Source: Symbiodinium natans (Eukaryota > Sar > Dinophyceae > Suessiales > Symbiodiniaceae). From it: a DNA stretch of 62,500 nucleotides. Below the pieces are notes generated by a model, which was not told the DNA's origin, searched no databases, and was given only the letters and a program-made list of their open reading frames with translations. The DNA lies in NCBI GenBank assembly GCA_905221605.1, contig CAJNDS010002073.1, positions 155,717 to 218,216 on the forward strand, in the 5' to 3' direction. Made by a program: the position numbers and the translations under genes. Every line of letters begins with the position of its first letter. The stretch's first letter is position 1. Shown in pieces: positions 1-9,060 of the stretch.

Positions 1-40
1 AGGGGGAACATCTTAATTCATTCTACTGCTACTTACAGTT

Positions 41-136
41 ATAGCTACGTGTCATCATACACAAACGCATGAGGATCCTAGTAGCTGAATGAGTGCACTA
101 CATTTTGGGGGGGACTATAGAACTGAAAGTGTACCC
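41..136 (+). repeat. Family J element, degraded copy
   Basis: From base 80 this copy shares AGTAGCTGAATGAGTG, ACATTTTGGG and CTATAGAACTGAAAGTGTAC with the better preserved family J copy at 21674-21785. Its right terminus is lost where a telomeric tract begins at about 134. Non-coding. The left limit is uncertain. Confidence 0.5.
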
Positions 137-218
137 GAAACCCGAAACCCTAAATCCTAAACCCTAAACCCTAAACCCTAAACCCTAAACCCTAAACCCT
201 AAACCCTAAACCCTAAAC
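134..218 (-). repeat. Telomeric tract CCCTAAA
   Basis: Two CCCGAAA variants lead into about ten CCCTAAA heptamers. The tract begins where the family J copy ends and stops at a unique ACTGGACTTAAG. This is the first of many internal tracts and gives no sign of a chromosome end. Confidence 0.95.
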
Positions 219-322
219 TGGACTTAAGAACTCAGCGACTCAGGGGTCTTTGCCACGTGCCTCTCCAGGTTTCGACTGAGCTGCTGCCCTCGCCAACGAG
301 ACTACCAGGCTGTCCTGCGAGT

Positions 323-396
323 GGGGTTTAGGGTTTAGGGTTTGGGGTTTAGGGTTTCGGGTTTGGGGTTTAGGGTTTGGGGTTTGGGGTTTGGGG
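323..396 (+). repeat. Telomeric tract TTTAGGG with TTTGGGG variants
   Basis: About ten heptamers, opposite in orientation to the preceding tract. The right half is mostly TTTGGGG and TTTCGGG variants, so this copy has started to diverge. Confidence 0.9.
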
Positions 397-449
397 ATCA
401 TGGGTTGGGGATGTAGGGCTGAAATCTGTGGATTGCTCTAATTACTGTC

Positions 450-569
450 ATTAGTTTGCTTAAGAACCACCCAAAAAGAAGAGTAAATAATCCCTATGTT
501 GTCCTTATGCGGAAGCATATGTGTGTTTTTATGTTTATTTTGGGAGGGGGGCTCTAAAGCAAATAGTAG
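450..569. repeat. Family I palindromic element
   Basis: The left arm TTTGCTTAAGAACC pairs imperfectly with the right arm GGCTCTAAAGCAAATAGTAG. Related copies lie at 30035-30163 and 38824-38939. The centre is A- and T-rich and has no open frame. It looks like a non-autonomous inverted-repeat element. Confidence 0.6.
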
Positions 570-648
570 ATTAGAGATGCCACCTTCGAGAGAGTCATGA
601 GAAGGCGTCCGAATCCTTTAACTTTATGCTCCCCGCAACTTTGTGCGG

Positions 649-704
649 TTTAGGGTTTAGGGTTTAGGGTTTAGGGTTTAGGGTTTAGGGTTTAGGGTTT
701 AGGG
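649..704 (+). repeat. Telomeric tract, 8 perfect TTTAGGG
   Basis: Exactly eight perfect heptamers between unique flanks TTTGTGCGG and TACCATTC. No degeneracy is seen, so it is either young or homogenised. Confidence 0.97.
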
Positions 705-806
705 TACCATTCTTAGGGCGCATGGATTTGGGAGCAGCCTGAAAAGGGCTGGCAGAGTGTGAGTGGGTCCTCGTGAGGGTCGCCCAGTAACAGCAAAGGA
801 ATCTGC

Positions 807-880
807 GGGTTCAGGGTTTAGGGCTTTAGGGTTTAGGGTTTAGGGTTTAGGGTTTAGGGTTTAGGGTTTAGGGTTTAGGG
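807..880 (+). repeat. Telomeric tract TTTAGGG
   Basis: A leading TTCAGGG and one CTTTAGGG variant are followed by about seven perfect heptamers. The tract ends at CCGAGGGTCC. Confidence 0.95.
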
Positions 881-1000
881 CCGAGGGTCCAGGGTTTGGG
901 GGGAGAAGAGTGCCAGCCGAAAGGGGCTGAGTCTGCGCACTGCTTGGTTTGCTAGGCTTGGTACCCTGACCCTGGAGTGCCCTGGAGTATCTTGGAGTAC

Positions 1001-1045
1001 CCCCAAACCCGAAACCCGAAACCCTAAACCCTAAACCCTAAACCC
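1001..1045 (-). repeat. Telomeric tract CCCTAAA with CCCGAAA variants
   Basis: Six heptamers, the first of them C/G variants. It is followed directly by a unique segment (CACCTTGCAGCCATTTTAGC). Confidence 0.9.
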
Positions 1046-1123
1046 ACCTTGCAGCCATTTTAGCTGTCCTTGCGTTGTCGTTTGTTCGTTTCGTGGCTGG
1101 TGCGGCGGACGGCCCCCTTTTAT

Positions 1124-1231
1124 TACATTGTCATAGTGGGGTAGCATGCTACATCTTTAAGGGTACTTAATTTAAACTCTATAGGGAATAGAAGTTTAAG
1201 TTCTTAATACGATCCCAACCATGAACCAAGC
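1124..1231 (+). repeat. Family F element
   Basis: Begins TTGTCATAGTGGGGTAGCAT and runs through AAGGGTACTTAA to ATCCCAACCATGAACCAAG. Compared with copies at 9673, 13511, 31536 and 56441, its ends form an imperfect terminal inverted repeat (CTTTGTCATAGTGGGGTA against the reverse complement of the right end). Non-coding. Confidence 0.7.
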
Positions 1232-1464
1232 TTAGGCCTGGCACGCTCTTGTCTTTTGGTCTTTTCGCTCATCCTTGTGCTGTCGAGGTCTTTTTAGGAT
1301 TTGCGGTCTTACAGTTCCAAGGTGCTGGAGAGAGAAGGCAGTGACCACTCGCAATTACTACCCTTAGGCTCAACATTGGCCGATAACCTTTCATCGTGCA
1401 AGGGCTTTGGGCGCAAGAACCTCAGAGTAGGAGTCCTTGGAGCCTTATAGGATTAAACCTCATT

Positions 1465-1547
1465 TGGGGTTTAGGTTTGTAGGGTTTAGCGTTTAGGGTT
1501 TAGGGTTAGGGTTTAGGGTTTAGGATTTAGGGTTTAGGGTTTAGGGT
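1465..1547 (+). repeat. Telomeric tract TTTAGGG, mildly degenerate
   Basis: About eleven heptamers with TTTAGCG, TTAGGG and GATTTAGGG variants, ending at TTCGTTGGC. Confidence 0.9.
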
Positions 1548-1699
1548 TCGTTGGCTTTTTGGCCAGGTACCTCCTTTCTTCACTACGAGGATGACTTCCA
1601 CTGGGCCTTGGCAACCGCGGATCACAGCCGAACTCCGCGCGGGACACTGGGACCTGTGTGTGTTTTTTTTTCCCCACCCTCGGTGTGGGGTTGTTAGAT

Positions 1700-1810
1700 T
1701 TTAAACTCACCCCCAGAGTCTCCCAGGAGTGCCCAACCCCAGAGTCTCGTGCCCAACCCAAGTGTCCCCGGAGTGCCCAGCCCCAGAGTGTCCCTGGAGT
1801 GCCCAACCCC
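1700..1810 (+). repeat. Short GTGCCCAACCCCAGAGT tandem repeat
   Basis: The phrase CCCAACCCCAGAGT recurs about every 20-35 bases with GTCTC, GTCCC or GTATC extensions, for example around 1735, 1780 and 1805. It is a small imperfect minisatellite. The open frame on the complementary strand here is a by-product of it. Confidence 0.6.
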
Positions 1811-2007
1811 AGAGTATCTCTAGCAAGATAGGGTGGGGATGCTCGAAGTAAAAGAATGTTTTTGTTTTTTGTGTTTGCTGTTTGGCTCCAGAGTTAGCTG
1901 CCCTAGCTGCCCTTAGTTGGAGAAGAAGTGCTAGAGCTTCGGCGGCCCGTCCCCCTTAGATACAAAGTGTGCATACATCGCAAGTGGTTCGGAGGCCAAA
2001 AGTCTGA

Positions 2008-2146
2008 AATGGTACTTATCAGCCAATTATGGCTGCACTTATAACCCACCTCTTAGCCCCTTAAGTGCCCTTAATATGGTTATCGTTGGGTTGTAAAAGT
2101 GCATTCATTATTGGGTGAACAAGCACCATGAACCTCCAAGTAGCCG
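2008..2146. repeat. Family C palindromic element
   Basis: ATGGTACTTATC and CCAATTATGGCTGCACTTATAACCCAC pair with the right half that ends at CACCATGAACCTCCAAGTAG. Three further copies lie at 5938, 18205 and 32376. The left terminus is worn. Non-coding. Confidence 0.65.
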
Positions 2147-2149
2147 ATC

Positions 2150-2885
2150 GTTGAACTCGAAGCTTCATAATCCCGGACACGGCTAGGTTTGTGATTTCAG
2201 GATTATAAGGGACGGGCTTGCCTCCCCCACCCCCGCCTGTTGAGGGTGTAGGGTTTTAGGGTTGAGGATTTATAGGGTGTACTGCCGAAGAAGCTACCCA
2301 AAGATTGCCGTTGTAGCTGTGTTAAGGCGTACGTGGGGGAATCTCACGGTTGAACGCTTATCACTCTAATTGTCGCCCCCTGAACCCTAAACCCCGATCG
2401 TGCGGCTACGAACCCGAGGAGGGAAGAGCACAGTGTACAAGCGCATGGACCACCGAGGGAACGGCTACCATGTCGATGCTCTCTTGTCTCGGCGTGGCGC
2501 AGACGGCATCCGGGCCCCAACCACACCGATGCCGGGGCACGTCGCGGCCGCGTGAAAAGAAACAGGACGAGCTGGCCATACTGCAGACCCTCGTGCAAGC
2601 AGGGCTACAGCACCCTGTCGCGGTTCCCGACCCGCAAAGTCGCCGCGGAGTGCTGTGGGTGTGTATGGACCTACCCTAACCCCTAAACCCTAACCTGAAA
2701 CCCTGTACCCTATGTAACCTTTGCCCTTACACCCTTCAACATCAAACCTGCCAACCCTTCTTCCAATTCTTTTTGTAAGGTTTAAGATCTAAAATCGCAG
2801 CTGATGGGCAAGGATGCAAAGGCGGACGGTGGGCTTCAGTGGCTGAGTGGCTGAACGCGGTAGGGGAGAAGGTTTCGGGGTTTTT
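2150..2885. other. Mostly unique sequence, no gene recognised
   Basis: Apart from a small degenerate tract near 2230-2280 and scattered CCCTAAACCCTAA words near 2380 and 2673-2710, I see no repeat. Open frames of about 84-109 codons overlap on both strands here. None resembles a known protein, and no start context or codon pattern favours one. Confidence 0.4.
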
Positions 2886-2888
2886 GGT

Positions 2889-2982
2889 CAGGGTTTAGGG
2901 TTTAGGGTTCAGGGTTTAGGGATTAAGGTTTAGGGGTTGGGGGGTTTGCGGGTTTAGGGGTTAGGTGCTAGGGCTTAGGCGG
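2889..2982 (+). repeat. Degenerate TTTAGGG tract
   Basis: Variants TTCAGGG, TTTAGGGA, TTAAGG and TTTAGGGG dominate. It looks older than the perfect tracts. Confidence 0.85.
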
Positions 2983-3089
2983 TGAAGAGTTTAGGTCAGG
3001 CGTACATGTAAGGGCTAGCATACGGGGGATCTGTACATCCAAGCAACGCCCGCCTACAGGCGTCTATACCCTGTCATCCCTTTTCTTGC

Positions 3090-3141
3090 TTAGGGTTTCG
3101 GGTTTAGGGTTTAGGGTTTTGGGTTTTGGGTTTTGGGTTTA
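3090..3141 (+). repeat. TTTAGGG to TTTTGGG tract
   Basis: Two or three TTTAGGG units are followed by TTTTGGG repeats. The same order, pure heptamers then TTTTGGG, recurs at 3503-3581. Confidence 0.9.
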
Positions 3142-3502
3142 CGGTAGGGCTTCCTTGCTTCATCCTATGCTGGGATGACCAGTCCTGACTTTATCCCCTT
3201 CTTACATGTTGAGGTTTACTAGAGGAATGATAGCAGGGCATCAGGTGCGAAGGCACCCATGGATTCGGGTCGTGAAGACTTTAGGGTTTAGGGTTGCTGG
3301 TTTAGGGCTTAAGTATCCAAGTAACAAGTACTTCATAGGGCAGACACGAAAAATTGGCAATTTCGACTTGGTACATGAATCCTTTGGGTTGTACGTTGGG
3401 TTACCTTAAAGATAAGAAGGATCCTAGTTTAGAGAGCTCACCGTATGCCCTAAGTATCAGAGCTGCGGCTTAGGTTTAGGGCTTAGGGGGCAGGGTCAGG
3501 AG

Positions 3503-3581
3503 TTTAGGGTTTAGGGTTTAGGGTTTAGGGTTTAGGGTTTTGGGTTTTGGGTTTTGGGTTTTGGGTTTTGGGTGTAGGGTT
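3503..3581 (+). repeat. Telomeric tract switching to TTTTGGG
   Basis: About five perfect TTTAGGG units change abruptly into about five TTTTGGG units, then a GTGTAGGG. A block switch like this suggests copying of a variant template or homogenisation rather than scattered point mutation. Confidence 0.95.
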
Positions 3582-3644
3582 TCTGCAGTTAAGCCTTAAA
3601 GTACTGCTCAGAAACTGCAGCCCCAGGAGCCCTGAGCCCGGAAC

Positions 3645-3727
3645 TTAGGGTTTAGGGTTTAGGGTTTAGGGTTTAGGGTTTAGGGTTTAGGGTTTAGGGT
3701 TTAGGGTTTAGGGTTTAGGGTTTAGGG
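3645..3727 (+). repeat. Telomeric tract, about 12 perfect TTTAGGG
   Basis: Unbroken heptamers between CCCGGAAC and CCGGTCAAGG. It lies 64 bases right of the previous tract, separated by unique DNA. Confidence 0.97.
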
Positions 3728-3919
3728 CCGGTCAAGGTACAAGCTTTTTCAACCTTCCGCTGCGCCAAGCCTCGCTTTCAAAAGAAGTTGCTCCAAAGAT
3801 CCATGTCTCGGTAGCTCAGTGGTACCTTTTTCCCTTTTTTTGGCGCAAGGTTCCCTTACAAAGTAAATTACCGAAAAAAGGGGTGCCCTTATTAGAAGAT
3901 GGTTGCAGGGCTACCAAGA

Positions 3920-3976
3920 TGTTCCATGGGCCCTGAATTTGTATGGGGTATTTTAAGGGCCCACACTAAGGGATTA
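3920..3976 (+). repeat. Family H fragment
   Basis: CCATGGGCCCTGAATTTGTA, GGGGTATTTTAAGGGCCCA and ACTAAGGGA match the interior and right part of the intact family H copies at 48.4 and 48.9 kb. The termini are not recognisable. Confidence 0.5.
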
Positions 3977-4305
3977 AAAGAAGCTGTTTTGAAGATCCAT
4001 GTTCCTGAGAGCTAAACCCCCGAAACCCTGAACCCCAATCATCGATCTCCCTGTACGGCAGTACACTTCAAGCCCCCGGAGCTACTTTGGGTGCCCAAAT
4101 CCGTTTCCCAAAACCAGGCAAAGGGATATTTAAAAGTATGGTGTTCAGGGAATTTCTCTTCGGGCGTAGGGGTTTGGAGGATTGGCGTGTGCTTAGGGCT
4201 TTGGGTTTAGGGTCTAGGGTTTAGGGTCTCGGGGTTACTGGTAAGTTAGGGGCTCAGGGGTTCTAAGGTCGAGTCTTGCAAGTCCCCACCCAGATGTGTC
4301 TCCTC

Positions 4306-4351
4306 GGGGTTTAGGGTTTAGGGTTTAGGGTTTAGCGTTTAGGGTTTAGGG
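4306..4351 (+). repeat. Telomeric tract TTTAGGG
   Basis: Six or seven heptamers including one TTTAGCG. A more degenerate stretch at 4190-4235 precedes it in the same orientation. Confidence 0.92.
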
Positions 4352-4467
4352 CTCTTCAGGAATGTGCAAGAATACCCTTGATATCTTGTCCGATAGGGCC
4401 AGCAGGGTTTCTGTTGCTGTTATTGGTAAGTGTATATAAGGTCCCCCATCCAAATATTGTTAACTGC

Positions 4468-4571
4468 CTAGAATAAGCCCGTATTCCTGTTAGGGTTAGG
4501 TTCCCTTCTGCGCCCCTTTAAATCCCAACAGGGCACTCTTTTTTTCCCCCAGGTTACCTTTGGGTCTCTAG
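4468..4571 (+). repeat. Family E element
   Basis: Begins CTAGAATAAGCCCGTATTCC, contains TTAGGTTCCCTT and CAACAGGGCACTC, and ends AGGTTACCTTTGGGTCTCTAG. Copies at 5006, 28411, 49421 and 55695 have the same order of blocks and CTAG-type ends. Confidence 0.65.
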
Positions 4572-4751
4572 AATACGGGTAGCCCTAAGCCCTAAACACT
4601 AAACCAAACTCTAAACCCTTAATAAGTACCTGGTGATATATCTTACATACGCTGCATATGGGCCCATGCCTTCAACCCCAACTTTTGTACACCCCCTTTT
4701 TGAAAGGACCCTTGCAAGGGACCTTAGCGATTCTTCGGGGCTACTTAGACA

Positions 4752-4787
4752 GGGTTTAGGGTTTAGGGCTTAGGGTTTCGGGTTCAG
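4752..4787 (+). repeat. Telomeric tract TTTAGGG, short
   Basis: Five heptamers with CTTAGGG, TTTCGGG and TTCAGGG variants. The preceding GGGGCTACTTAGAC resembles the right part of family M. Confidence 0.85.
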
Positions 4788-4880
4788 GGCTACTAGGCCC
4801 CAAGGAGACGTGAACCGTCACGAGCATGCATGGCACTCTAAGTCGGCATAAAAAGGGGGAGGGGGGGGGTAAAAAGAGGA

Positions 4881-4920
4881 CCCCTAAACCCTAAACCCTA
4901 AGCCCTACATCCTAAACCTA
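4881..4920 (-). repeat. Telomeric tract CCCTAAA
   Basis: Five or six heptamers with AGCCCTACATCC variants, directly after a G-run and AAAAGAGGA. Confidence 0.85.
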
Positions 4921-5005
4921 AAGGCCTAAGTAGCCCCTAAAGGGAAGTTGAGTTTCAGTTTTCATGTGTTTTGAGAAGGGACCCTTAGTCTTGTTCCCCA
5001 AAACC

Positions 5006-5119
5006 CTAGGACCCGGAGTAGGCCCTTATTCCTTTTTTTTAGGGTTCAGGGCCCCTTATACAACCCCCTTAACACAAAAAGGGCACCCTTTTTTGTCCCT
5101 AGGTTGCTCTTGGGTCTAG
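5006..5119 (+). repeat. Family E element abutting a telomeric tract
   Basis: CTAGGACCCGGAGTAGGCCC at the left and TAGGTTGCTCTTGGGTCTAG at the right, with the conserved centre CCCCTTATACAACCCC. The right end joins the CCCTAAA tract at 5121 with only two bases between. Confidence 0.75.
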
Positions 5120-5120
5120 A

Positions 5121-5168
5121 ACCCCTAAACCCTAAACCCCAAACCCTAAACCCTAAACCCTAAATCCC
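5121..5168 (-). repeat. Telomeric tract CCCTAAA
   Basis: Seven heptamers, one CCCCAAA, starting at the right end of the family E copy. Confidence 0.95.
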
Positions 5169-5267
5169 CAAGCTACTGGAGAATCGGGCTCAAACCCCAA
5201 AGCAAGACGCCTTCAACCTGAGCTCAATCCCTGAGTCTTAGTACGCCCTGAACAGCCTTGAAACTCT

Positions 5268-5334
5268 TAAACCCTAAATCCTAAACCCTAAATCCTAAAC
5301 CCTAGCCCTAAACCCTAAACCCTAAACCCTAAAC
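5268..5334 (-). repeat. Telomeric tract CCCTAAA
   Basis: About nine heptamers with TCCTAAA and CCCTAGCCC variants. Confidence 0.93.
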
Positions 5335-5451
5335 TTCTGTGGAAACCCTCAACCGACCTCGTTGGAAGGTCCCTGCCCCCGCACCGCACTGGCTCACACA
5401 GCTTCGCAGCCGATGACTTGGGGGTCGGTGGGGGCTTAGGGTTTACGGCAC

Positions 5452-5533
5452 AGGGGTTTGGGGTTTAGGGTTTAGGGTGTAGGGTGTAGGGTGTAGGGTT
5501 TAGGGTTTAGGGTTTAGGGTTTTAGGGTTTAGG
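5452..5533 (+). repeat. Telomeric tract with GTGTAGGG block
   Basis: TTTAGGG units enclose three successive GTGTAGGG units, again a block of one variant inside a heptamer tract. Confidence 0.93.
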
Positions 5534-5661
5534 CTTCTTGTTTCAGATGTCTTGCAGAGTTGCATAGACACTGGACTGGACCAGGAGACTGCTGAGAGTT
5601 AGGGTCCCATTTGGGGGTCCTTTCTTGTGGGTTCTTCTAGATGCACCTGTAGCCAGCAACC

Positions 5662-5688
5662 CCGAAACCCTAAACCCTAAACCCTAAC
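5662..5688 (-). repeat. Short telomeric tract CCCTAAA
   Basis: One CCCGAAA and three CCCTAAA units, ending CCCTAAC. Confidence 0.85.
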
Positions 5689-5805
5689 ATCTGGGAGCGC
5701 TGGCCCCTGGACCCTCACCCTAGCCCCGACAGCGCGGATTCAACATCGCTTTCGCCGCCGATGAAGTGCCAGGAATCCCAGGAAGCCAGGCCTGCGTTCA
5801 GGGAT

Positions 5806-5853
5806 GTAGGGTTTAGGGTTTAGGGTTTAGGGTTTAGGGTTTAGGGTTTAGGG
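5806..5853 (+). repeat. Telomeric tract TTTAGGG
   Basis: Seven perfect heptamers between GGGATG and ACACCTCCCC. Confidence 0.95.
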
Positions 5854-5937
5854 ACACCTCCCCCGGCCCAGCCCAGGCCCCTCTCCCCTTTTAGCCACTT
5901 TACGGTGTGGGGCTTGAGGGCCCAAGGCTTCCAGGAC

Positions 5938-6087
5938 CTACTTGGAGGTTCATGGTACCTATTAACCAACCATAACTGTACTTATAACCCACTTCTAAGC
6001 CCCTTAATGTGCCCTAACATGGTTATAAGTGGGTGATAAGTACAGTTATAGTTGGATGAATAATTGCCCTGAACCCCTCCAAGTAGG
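5938..6087. repeat. Family C palindromic element, best copy
   Basis: Both ends are preserved: CTACTTGGAGGTTCATGG at the left and CCTCCAAGTAGG at the right. Inner arms CCATAACTGTACTTATAACC and GGTTATAAGTGGGTGATAAG pair with each other. About 150 bp, non-coding and MITE-like. Confidence 0.8.
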
Positions 6088-6116
6088 TTCAAGCCAACAC
6101 TGACTCCGACTGTCAA

Positions 6117-6202
6117 GGGACTGAAGGAGGGAGCCTCATAAGGGACCTTAGGGGTTACTTAGGCCCTAAGAGGCTATATAAGAGAGAGAGAGAGAGAGAG
6201 AG

Positions 6203-6251
<49 letters not shown>

Positions 6252-6306
6252 GGTTAAATAGGTGAATAAGTGTAAGGGTCCCTTCTAGGGGTCCCTCCTT
6301 CTACCC
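6117..6306. repeat. Family M element with microsatellites inside
   Basis: The left arm AAGGGACTGAAGGAGGGAGC and right arm GGGGTCCCTCCTTCTACCCC are inverted. The centre holds a (GA) run at about 6179-6203 and an (AT) run at about 6205-6252. A copy without the microsatellites lies at 32874-32988. Confidence 0.6.
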
Positions 6307-6374
6307 CGTTAAGACTGTTGGGATCGGGTGCGCCATTGAGACCTTCCCGAACTCTCGGAGGCACTAGCAAGCTT

Positions 6375-6455
6375 CCTAAACCCTAAACCCTAAACTCTGA
6401 ACCCTGAACCCTAAACCCTAAACCCTAAACCCTAAACCCTAAACCCTAAACCCTA
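6375..6455 (-). repeat. Telomeric tract CCCTAAA
   Basis: About eleven heptamers, with CTCTGAA and CCCTGAA variants in the second quarter. Confidence 0.95.
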
Positions 6456-6516
6456 GACGGAGCGCCGTGCATGCCGAAAGACCTTCAGCATTCGAGCCCT
6501 AGTCTCTCTCCTGTAC

Positions 6517-6960
6517 AAACCCTAAACCTTAAACCCTAAACCCAAGACCCTAAACCCTAAACCCCAAACCCCAAAATCTAAGCACCCTCAGCCCCAGATC
6601 CTAAGACCTATCTGCCCCCCAAACCCCAAAGCCCCAAACCCTAAACCCCAAAACGCCCTAAGCCCCAAACCTTAGGACCTAAGCACATTGAGCCCTAAAC
6701 CCTAAACCCTAAACCCGAAACTAGGATCCTGGGCCAGGACGGCCGCTTTTTGGGAGCTTTACCGGCGGCTTGGTGAAGCCTTCGAGGCGCCGTTTGGGGT
6801 TTTAGGGTTGAGAGGTTTAGGGTTTGGGGCTTGGGGTTTAGGGTTGAGGGTTCGGAGTTTGGTGTTTGGGGTTTGGGGTTAATTGTTTAGGCTTGAGGGT
6901 TGAGGCTTGAGGGTTTAGGGTTGAGGGTTTGGGATTCAGGGTTTTTGGCGTCTAGGAATT
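6517..6960. repeat. Pair of degenerate telomeric blocks facing each other
   Basis: 6517-6720 is diverged CCCTAAA/CCCCAAA with CCTAAGACC and AGCACCCT words. 6790-6960 is diverged TTTAGGG/TTGAGGG/TTTGGGG. They are separated by about 70 unique bases and lie in opposite orientation, so the whole could fold back. Confidence 0.8.
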
Positions 6961-7012
6961 TGGTCTTCATGGCTGGCGGGCTCAAGGAATCACTCGGGAC
7001 TTTCCAGAAATT

Positions 7013-7110
7013 TCGGGTTTAAGGGGATTTAGGGGATTTTTGGGTTGAGGGGGTCTATGGGATTTCGGGCTTAAGGGGACTTAGGGGACTCAGGGGATTT
7101 AGGGGATTAA
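7013..7110 (+). repeat. Degenerate (A)TTTAGGGG block
   Basis: GGGGATTTAGGGGATT-type units with TTAAGGGGAC variants, period about 9-10. It is distinct from the pure heptamer tracts around it. Confidence 0.7.
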
Positions 7111-7214
7111 GTGCTTAGACTGTACATGGGCACTAGCACTAGGTACTGTAGTCCTATTCGAGTTGGAAGTATATCTACAATATAGGGTACAGCCTCTGGG
7201 CGCCGAGCAGGCAC

Positions 7215-7261
7215 TAGGGTTTAGGGTTTAGGGTTTAGGGTTTAGGGTTTAGGGTTTAGGG
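7215..7261 (+). repeat. Telomeric tract TTTAGGG
   Basis: Six or seven perfect heptamers, followed by unique GGCTTTGCGAGG. Confidence 0.95.
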
Positions 7262-7389
7262 GCTTTGCGAGGTGGTTGGAGATCTATTCCTCTCGAAACA
7301 AAGAGCCGTTGTGCATCACCCTACCCTGCAAGACCTTTGCCTTTTTCATCTTTCAAGATTCATGTTACATCCCACTTGCTTTTCCGCAT

Positions 7390-7414
7390 GTGTATATATA
7401 TATATGTATACATA

Positions 7415-7450
<36 letters not shown>

Positions 7451-7505
7451 TTAGGGTTTAGGGTTTAGGGTTTAGGGTGTATACATATATATATATATAT
7501 GTATA
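7390..7505. repeat. AT microsatellite split by a telomeric tract
   Basis: A GTATATAT array (7390-7446) is interrupted by four to five TTTAGGG units (7447-7478) and resumes as GTATACATATAT (7479-7505). Short open frames here are translations of these repeats. Confidence 0.95.
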
Positions 7506-7668
7506 TGCCTATACACGCAGGAGTGCCCAATGTCTAGGGATGGTTTATCACTCTGAGACTGCGCAACCTGCAGGCGGCTGTGGATGGCGTGCGCCCTCAG
7601 ACATGTTTGCTGGAGCCGAAAGCAGCGAAGAAGGACAGAAACAACAAGGCGCCGGTTCTTCAGGCTCT

Positions 7669-7901
7669 AGGGTTTAGGGTTTAGGGTTTAGGATTTAGGG
7701 TTTTGGGTTTTGGGTTTAGGATTTAGGGTTTAGGGCTTACCCATGCAACCATGTATTGATATTTAGACCTGAAGGGTCCACCCAGTGAGCACTGTGGGGC
7801 GCCAAGTATTTCCCACGAAGGTGTTTGCCGTTCAGGTGCTTGTTTGGCGTTCAGGGCCTCAGGAGTTTGGGGTTTAGGGTTTAGGGTTTAGGGTTTAGGG
7901 T
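7669..7901 (+). repeat. Two TTTAGGG tracts flanking unique DNA
   Basis: 7669-7736 has TTTAGGG, TTTTGGG and GGATTTAGGG units. 7866-7901 has five clean units. The 130 bases between them are unique, with no recognisable gene. Confidence 0.9.
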
Positions 7902-8070
7902 CCCTACAGCACCCACGCCACTTCCAAAAGATTCGGTGGGTGGGCTCAGGGCTCAGGTTGGGGCTCAGGGGCTTGAAAGGCGCGCGCCCAGAAAGTCCGC
8001 CAGCATTGCAGATGCTTATGCCCAACATGGCCCCAGGTAGAGCGACCTCAGCCCGAAACCATCCTGGCGC

Positions 8071-8253
8071 CCCTAAACCCTAAACCCTAAACCCTAAACC
8101 CTAAACCCTAAACCCTAAACCCTAAACCCTAAACCCTAAACCCTAAACCCCAAACCCCAAACCCTAAACCCTAAACCCTAAACCCTAAATGCTAAACCCT
8201 AAGCCGCAAACCCTAAGCCCCAAACCCTAAACCCTGAACCCTAAACCCTAAAC
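8071..8253 (-). repeat. Long telomeric tract CCCTAAA
   Basis: About 26 heptamers over 183 bases. The left half is perfect. The right half carries CCCCAAA, GCTAAA and AGCCGCAAA variants, so divergence is polarised towards one end. Confidence 0.96.
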
Positions 8254-8358
8254 CTCCCAGAGGCGATCACCTTCGACTTTCCCGGCACGAACTCGCTGAC
8301 CATGGGGGTGTCCACGAGCCTGAATGCAGACACGGACCCTAAGCTCCCGAAGCGGTTC

Positions 8359-8418
8359 AGGGGTTTGCGGTTTGGAGTTTAGGGTTTAGGGTTTAGGGTT
8401 TAGGGCTTGGGGTTTAGG
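8359..8418 (+). repeat. Telomeric tract TTTAGGG
   Basis: Five clean units bracketed by TTTGCGG, TTTGGAG and CTTGGGG variants. Confidence 0.9.
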
Positions 8419-8567
8419 TAAAGCCCTTAAAGCCCTTCCAGCGCTCGTATCCTACAAGCCTACAAAGCCTAAACCCTTAAATAGCCTTCATCCCGTGCAG
8501 AATCTGCGCCCCAAGCCTCGAGTTTTGAAAGACTGTTAATTTAGGGGTCGCAAATTTTGCGAATAGT

Positions 8568-8651
8568 ATTCCCTTATGGTCTCTTTCTAAATCGAATAGA
8601 ATAAAACTACGAATATTCCCTTATGGTCTCTTTATAAATCGAATAGAATAA
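8568..8651 (+). repeat. 47-bp tandem duplication
   Basis: TATTCCCTTATGGTCTCTTT followed by CTAAATCGAATAGAATAA occurs twice, starting about 8568 and 8615, with one or two mismatches. No function is evident. Confidence 0.85.
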
Positions 8652-9002
8652 CCCCCTAAGACCAGAATCCCCATTCTACTGATTAAGGCCCCTACGTTAG
8701 CACATTGGAGTTGGGCGTTGACGCCTTCAGGGGTTCGAGGCTTTTAGGAACCTGGCTGTTTAAGCTTAGGGTTTAGGGTTTAGGGTGTAGGGTTTCGGGT
8801 TTACGGTTTAGCCCTAGACCCTAATCCCTAAAGCCTATGGCCTATGGCCCACAACCAGCCCGTGACCCCCCTCCCCCCCTCCATGCCCCTTCCCCCCCTT
8901 CCCTGCCACCCCCGCCCTCCGGCGCGGGTTGGGTGTCAGGTGTTCAAGGGTTCAAGGTTCAGGGCTTCGAGGTTTTTTGCCTTCGGTTGTAGGGTGGTCC
9001 AT

Positions 9003-9060
9003 TCCTTTCCTTATACATACATATACACATGTATATATATATATATATATACGTGCACAA
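9003..9060. repeat. AT/ACATAT microsatellite
   Basis: ATACATACATATACACATG followed by a pure TA run. Confidence 0.9.

Noticed and set aside
1055-1080. Dinoflagellate spliced-leader-like word (GCAGCCATTTTAGCTG)
   Set aside because: Only about 13 of 17 positions resemble the known leader and no gene follows; chance is adequate. It cannot be used to assign the organism.
6179-6255. GA/AT run as a promoter or origin
   Set aside because: Simple microsatellite inside a family M element; such runs recur at 39.5 and 59.2 kb without neighbouring genes.
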